This document shows positions 5,833 to 6,729 of a DNA stretch of 6,729 nt, in pieces. How positions within the stretch are numbered: position 1 is the first letter of the stretch; every line of letters begins with the position of its first letter. Under the pieces are notes generated by a model, which did no database searches, was not told the origin of the DNA, and saw only the letters and a list, made by a program, of their open reading frames with translations. Made by a program: the position numbers and the translations under genes. Source of the stretch: Acidobacteriota bacterium. GTDB taxonomy: Bacteria; Acidobacteriota; Vicinamibacteria; Fen-336. The DNA lies in contig PMCG01000153.1 of assembly GCA_003155335.1 (NCBI GenBank), forward strand, positions 3,429-10,157, in the 5' to 3' direction.

Positions 5833-6729
5833 CTACTCAGCGAGCCGCACGATACCCTTCGGCGCGGTCTTGGTCAGTTGGATTTCCTGCTCGACCTGGC
5901 GGCCGTCGGGCAGAGTGATCTTGAGTGAGTAGCGGCCGAAGAAGCCGCGGAACGCGAGCCGGCCGTCCGCCCCGCTGGCCGTTGTGCCGCGCGTCGTCCA
6001 CTCCTCGCGCAGCAGGCGACTGATACGTTGTCCAGCGGCGTTGAGCGTGCCGTCGGCGTTCATGAGGGCCGCGTCAGCGCCCAGCCAGTGCGTCTTTTCG
6101 CCAAAGCCCCAGAGCATGATCGCTTGGACCGCCTGGTGACTGAAGCCCAGCCGGAAGAACGTCTCCAGCACCTCGCCGCGTCGCTCGGGGTCCGGCACCT
6201 TGGCGCTGACCTCGGTGAGATGGATCGGCAGGCCTGTCTCGCTGTAGAGGCGGTTGAGCGTGACCAGGAAAGCCAGCGGTGTCAGCGGCGACTTGAGAAA
6301 GCCCTCCGGACGCTCGCCAGGAGCCAGCTTGGCCTCGCCTGTGACCGTGAGCCGATCGCAGTCATGGGACTGTATGCCGATGCCGCCAACGCGCGCACCG
6401 TCGTTGCGCAGGTCGCGGATGAGCGCGATGTAGCGCTCGGTCTTGTCCTCGTTCCCGAGGATCCCGTACTCGTTCGCGAACAGCGGCGTCTTGGGGTCGA
6501 GCCGCGCCGCCTCTTTGAACATCCACGCCGGCGTCTCAGCGCCCAGACGCTCGCGATAGAAGGATCCGTCCAGCATCTCGTTGTTCACGTCCCACGACAC
6601 CAACTGGCCCGCGTAGCGGCCGACAACAGACGCGAGGCGATGCTCCACAGCCGCGCGGAGCTGCAGTGGGTCAAGGGCAGCGAGCCAGGGTTGGACGAAT
6701 TGCTGTTTCTCCCAGAACAGGCAGTGGCC
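5833..6729 (-). CDS. Glycoside hydrolase family 10 endo-beta-1,4-xylanase-like protein, C-terminal part
   Basis: The frame stays open to the right edge, so the 298 visible residues are the C-terminal part of a longer protein; the signal peptide and early barrel strands are missing. GH10 landmarks appear in order: GHCLFWE (1-7, the 'RGHTLVW' position), RYAGQLVSWDVNNE (38-51) with the acid/base Glu51, FANEYG (84-89), GIGIQSH (116-122), IHLTEVS (169-175) with the nucleophile Glu173, and LWGF (206-209). Family members cleave beta-1,4-xylan with retention of configuration, usually outside the cell. The active-site sequence reads WDVNNE rather than the usual WDVVNE, and the nucleophile motif is TEVS rather than TELD. 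Both catalytic Glu residues are kept. After the barrel (about 245), residues 252-298 form a short beta-rich tail (ADGRLAFRGFFGRYSLKI). Internal GTG codons such as 6648 are not the start. The substrate could be another beta-glycan. Confidence 0.88.
   Translation of the reverse strand, partial: GHCLFWEKQQFVQPWLAALDPLQLRAAVEHRLASVVGRYAGQLVSWDVNNEMLDGSFYRERLGAETPAWMFKEAARLDPKTPLFANEYGILGNEDKTERYIALIRDLRNDGARVGGIGIQSHDCDRLTVTGEAKLAPGERPEGFLKSPLTPLAFLVTLNRLYSETGLPIHLTEVSAKVPDPERRGEVLETFFRLGFSHQAVQAIMLWGFGEKTHWLGADAALMNADGTLNAAGQRISRLLREEWTTRGTTASGADGRLAFRGFFGRYSLKITLPDGRQVEQEIQLTKTAPKGIVRLAE

Noticed and set aside
1..6729. A mobile element, CRISPR array, tRNA/rRNA, toxin-antitoxin or defence island.
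   Set aside because: I saw no transposase, terminal or direct repeats, spaced repeats, cloverleaf-like sequence or small paired genes. RecD2 alone is a housekeeping repair gene, not a defence system.

Overview
This is a GC-rich bacterial chromosomal window with five protein-coding genes, two of them cut by the window edges. I cannot name the organism. The high GC content, an RecD2-type helicase, a YVTN-like beta-propeller, a GH10 xylanase of the kind with a short C-terminal beta-domain, and an SGNH/membrane-protein pair would fit a soil or sediment lineage such as Acidobacteriota, Planctomycetota, Verrucomicrobiota or Myxococcota. That placement is inference only.

Layout, left to right. (1) The 3' end of a beta-propeller gene (+, 1-426). 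(2) A strong bidirectional stem-loop (445-481) between two convergent genes. (3) A full-length recD2-like DNA helicase (-, 487-2682) with all the main SF1B helicase motifs and a probable leaderless start. (4) A 212-bp divergent intergenic stretch (2683-2894) with an imperfect palindrome and a good Shine-Dalgarno site for the next gene. (5) A membrane-anchored SGNH-hydrolase-like gene (+, 2895-4091) whose last ~30 codons appear frameshifted right after the catalytic Asp-His motif. (6) A short gap with stem-loops and a near-consensus sigma-70 promoter (4115-4143). (7) A large polytopic membrane protein (+, 4158-5756). (8) A small hairpin, then the convergent 3' part of a GH10 endo-xylanase-like gene (-, 5833-6729, running off the right edge).

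The genes do not form one obvious pathway. The helicase is a DNA-repair gene standing alone. The SGNH protein and the polytopic membrane protein are adjacent on the same strand and could both act at the cell surface on a glycan or polymer, but the second has its own promoter, so co-transcription is not required. The xylanase is a secreted-type carbohydrate enzyme by family. I see no mobile element, CRISPR array, tRNA/rRNA or toxin-antitoxin system, and no convincing novel multi-gene system. The most useful observations are the frameshift in the SGNH gene, the (nearly) leaderless start sites, and the architecture of the convergent terminators.
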